From assembly GCA_963205125.1 (NCBI GenBank), contig CAUJJO010000239.1:1-32625 (forward strand): a DNA stretch of 32,625 nucleotides, given 5' to 3'. This document shows, piece after piece, positions 30,066-32,625 of this stretch. Positions within the stretch are counted from its first letter, which is position 1. Each line of letters begins with the position of its first letter. The DNA is from Pseudomonadota bacterium. GTDB lineage: Bacteria > Pseudomonadota > Gammaproteobacteria > Burkholderiales > Burkholderiaceae_C. Under the pieces are notes generated by a model that was not told the origin of the DNA, searched no databases, and was given only the letters and a program-made list of their open reading frames with translations. Position numbers and translations under genes: made by a program.

Positions 30066-31724
30066 ATGAGCACGCCCGCCCCCCGCGTCGACTACCAGAC
30101 CCAGCCCGAGCGCTACCACCACTGGAAGCTCAGCTTCGACGGCGCCATCGCCCGCCTGGCGATGGACGTCGATGCCGATGCCGGCCTGCGCGAGGGCTAC
30201 AAGCTCAAGCTCAACAGCTACGACCTGGGCGTGGACATCGAGCTCTCCGACGCCCTCGAGCGCATCCGCTTCGAGCACCCGGAGGTGCGCAGCGTCGTCG
30301 TCACGAGCCTGAAGGACAAGGTCTTCTGCTCGGGCGCCAACATCTTCATGCTGGGCCTCTCGAGCCACGCCTGGAAGGTGAACTTCTGCAAGTTCACCAA
30401 TGAAACGCGCAATGGCCTCGAGGACGCCTCGAAGTACTCGGGCCTGAAGTTCATCGCCGCGGTCAACGGCTCCTGCGCCGGCGGCGGCTACGAGCTGGCG
30501 CTGGCCTGCGACGAGATCATCCTCGTCGACGACCGCAGCAGCGCGGTGAGCCTGCCCGAGGTGCCGCTGCTGGGCGTGCTGCCGGGCACCGGCGGCCTCA
30601 CCCGCGTCACCGACAAGCGTCACGTGCGCCACGACCTCGCCGACATCTTCTGCACCACCAACGAGGGCGTGCGCGGCCAGAAGGCCAAGGACTGGCGCCT
30701 GGTCGACGCCATCGCCAAGCCCGCGCAGTTCGCCGCCACCGTGCAGCAGCGCGCGCAGGAGCTGGCCGCGGGCAGTGACCGGCCGGCCGGCGCCAAGGGC
30801 GTGAGGCTCGGGCCGCTGAACAAGACGATCGAGGCCGACGCGCTGCGCTACGGCCACGTGCAGGTGGCGATCGACCGCGCGCGCCGCGTGGCCACGCTCA
30901 CCGTCAAGGCGCCGAGCGGCGCGCAACCGAAGACCGTGGCCGAGATCGAGGCCCTGGGCGAGCGCTGGTACCCGCTGGCGATGGCGCGCGAGCTCGCCGA
31001 CGCCATCCTGGAGCTGCGCACCAACGAACTCGACATCGGCCTGTGGCTGGTGAAGACCGAGGGCGATGCCGCTGCCGTGCTGGCGCTGGACGAACTGCTG
31101 CAGGCGCACGCCGGCCACTGGCTGGTGCGCGAGACGACGGGCCTGCTGCGGCGCACCTTCAGCCGCCTGGACGTCTCCAGCCGCAGCCTCTTTGCCCTCG
31201 TCGAGCCGGGCTCGTGTTTCGCGGGCAGCCTGCTCGAGCTGGCGCTGGCCTGCGACCGCGTCTACATGCTCTCGCATCCGGGCGACGCCAAGGCGCCGCG
31301 CCTGGTCGTCGATGAAGCCAACTTCGGCCGCTATCCGATGGCCACGGGCCAGTCGCGCCTGGCGCGGCGCTTCTACGAGGAGCAGCCCGCACTCGAGGCC
31401 GTGCGCGCCAAGATCGGCCAGCCGCTGGACGGCGAGGCCGCACTCGCGCTCGGCCTCGTCACCAGCGCCCCCGACGACATCGACTGGGCCGACGAGACGC
31501 GCATCGCCATCGAGGAGCGGGTGGCGATGAGCCCCGATGCCCTCACCGGCATGGAGGCCAACCTGCGCTTCAACGGACAGGAGACGATGTTCACGCGCAT
31601 CTTCGGGCGTCTGACGGCGTGGCAGAACTGGATCTTCCAGCGCCCCAACGCGGTCGGCGAGAAGGGCGCGCTCAAGGTCTACGGCAAGGGCGAGAAGGCC
31701 GCCTTCGACTGGAACCGCGTCTGA
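30066..31724 (+). CDS. boxC: benzoyl-CoA-dihydrodiol lyase (2,3-epoxybenzoyl-CoA dihydrolase) BoxC
   Basis: Opens the ring of 2,3-epoxybenzoyl-CoA with two waters, releasing formate and 3,4-dehydroadipyl-CoA semialdehyde. 552 residues of a double crotonase-type protein, the normal length for BoxC. The N-terminal crotonase half has KDKVFCSGANIFMLG near residue 79 and AVNGSCAGGGYELALACDE near 136 (oxyanion hole). The second half has a related LVEPGSCFAGSLLELALACD. ATG 30066 follows AGGAGA at 30055-30060 (5-nt gap). First gene of the plus-strand box operon, divergent from bclA and followed by boxB after 55 bp. Confidence 0.96.
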   Translation: MSTPAPRVDYQTQPERYHHWKLSFDGAIARLAMDVDADAGLREGYKLKLNSYDLGVDIELSDALERIRFEHPEVRSVVVTSLKDKVFCSGANIFMLGLSSHAWKVNFCKFTNETRNGLEDASKYSGLKFIAAVNGSCAGGGYELALACDEIILVDDRSSAVSLPEVPLLGVLPGTGGLTRVTDKRHVRHDLADIFCTTNEGVRGQKAKDWRLVDAIAKPAQFAATVQQRAQELAAGSDRPAGAKGVRLGPLNKTIEADALRYGHVQVAIDRARRVATLTVKAPSGAQPKTVAEIEALGERWYPLAMARELADAILELRTNELDIGLWLVKTEGDAAAVLALDELLQAHAGHWLVRETTGLLRRTFSRLDVSSRSLFALVEPGSCFAGSLLELALACDRVYMLSHPGDAKAPRLVVDEANFGRYPMATGQSRLARRFYEEQPALEAVRAKIGQPLDGEAALALGLVTSAPDDIDWADETRIAIEERVAMSPDALTGMEANLRFNGQETMFTRIFGRLTAWQNWIFQRPNAVGEKGALKVYGKGEKAAFDWNRV

Positions 31725-31779
31725 GGCCGCGCGCCGCACCGACCATCACCCCTGCGAACGAGGACACAAGGAGCAAGCG

Positions 31780-32625
<846 letters not shown>

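Overview
The window is very GC-rich, densely packed chromosomal DNA. The gene set fits a betaproteobacterium of the order Burkholderiales, probably near Rubrivivax, Leptothrix or Azohydromonas. The indicators are the aerobic benzoyl-CoA (box) pathway, a TRAP transporter, Rnk and a GlcNAc regulon; the exact genus is inference. I see no tRNA, rRNA, CRISPR array or insertion sequence.

Layout, left to right. (1) 1-1821: the start of a meso-diaminopimelate dehydrogenase gene, divergent from an MFS transporter. (2) 1851-2984: a RES-domain toxin and its Xre/MbcA-type antitoxin, translationally coupled, with a palindrome in front. (3) 3090-6207: a TRAP transporter (dctP, dctQ, dctM). (4) 6531-9477: three membrane-associated proteins. 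One is a fusion of an RDD membrane domain to a ClpP-like extracytoplasmic domain that has lost its expected serine.

(5) 9509-23679: the main system, a chitin/N-acetylglucosamine (GlcNAc) utilisation regulon. A GH18 chitinase, a DUF6445 putative Fe(II)/2-oxoglutarate oxygenase and a TonB-dependent receptor lie on the minus strand, divergent from a GntR/HutC regulator. Facing them is an eight-gene minus-strand operon: GlcNAc kinase, a second GntR regulator, nagA, a SIS-type GlcN-6-P deaminase, a GH3 hexosaminidase, an AmpG-like permease, a GH16 hydrolase and nagX. Most of its junctions are ATGA overlaps. Reconstructed flow: GH18 and possibly GH16 cut the polymer outside the cytoplasm, the receptor imports oligomers, and the permease carries them across the inner membrane. 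GH3 then releases GlcNAc, which kinase, NagA and deaminase convert to fructose-6-P. A direct repeat, TGGTA-N6-TGGTA, occurs upstream of the receptor, the first regulator and the kinase operon, and is the likely operator.

(6) 23872-27106: a PAS-GGDEF-EAL cyclic-di-GMP protein, a DapA-family lyase/aldolase and rnk. (7) 27321-32625: aerobic benzoate degradation. An alpha/beta hydrolase and benzoate-CoA ligase lie on the minus strand, divergent from boxC and boxB (cut by the window end). The 305-bp divergent region carries repeated TGCA/TGCG elements with 10-bp periodicity, one of them over the probable boxC -10 box.
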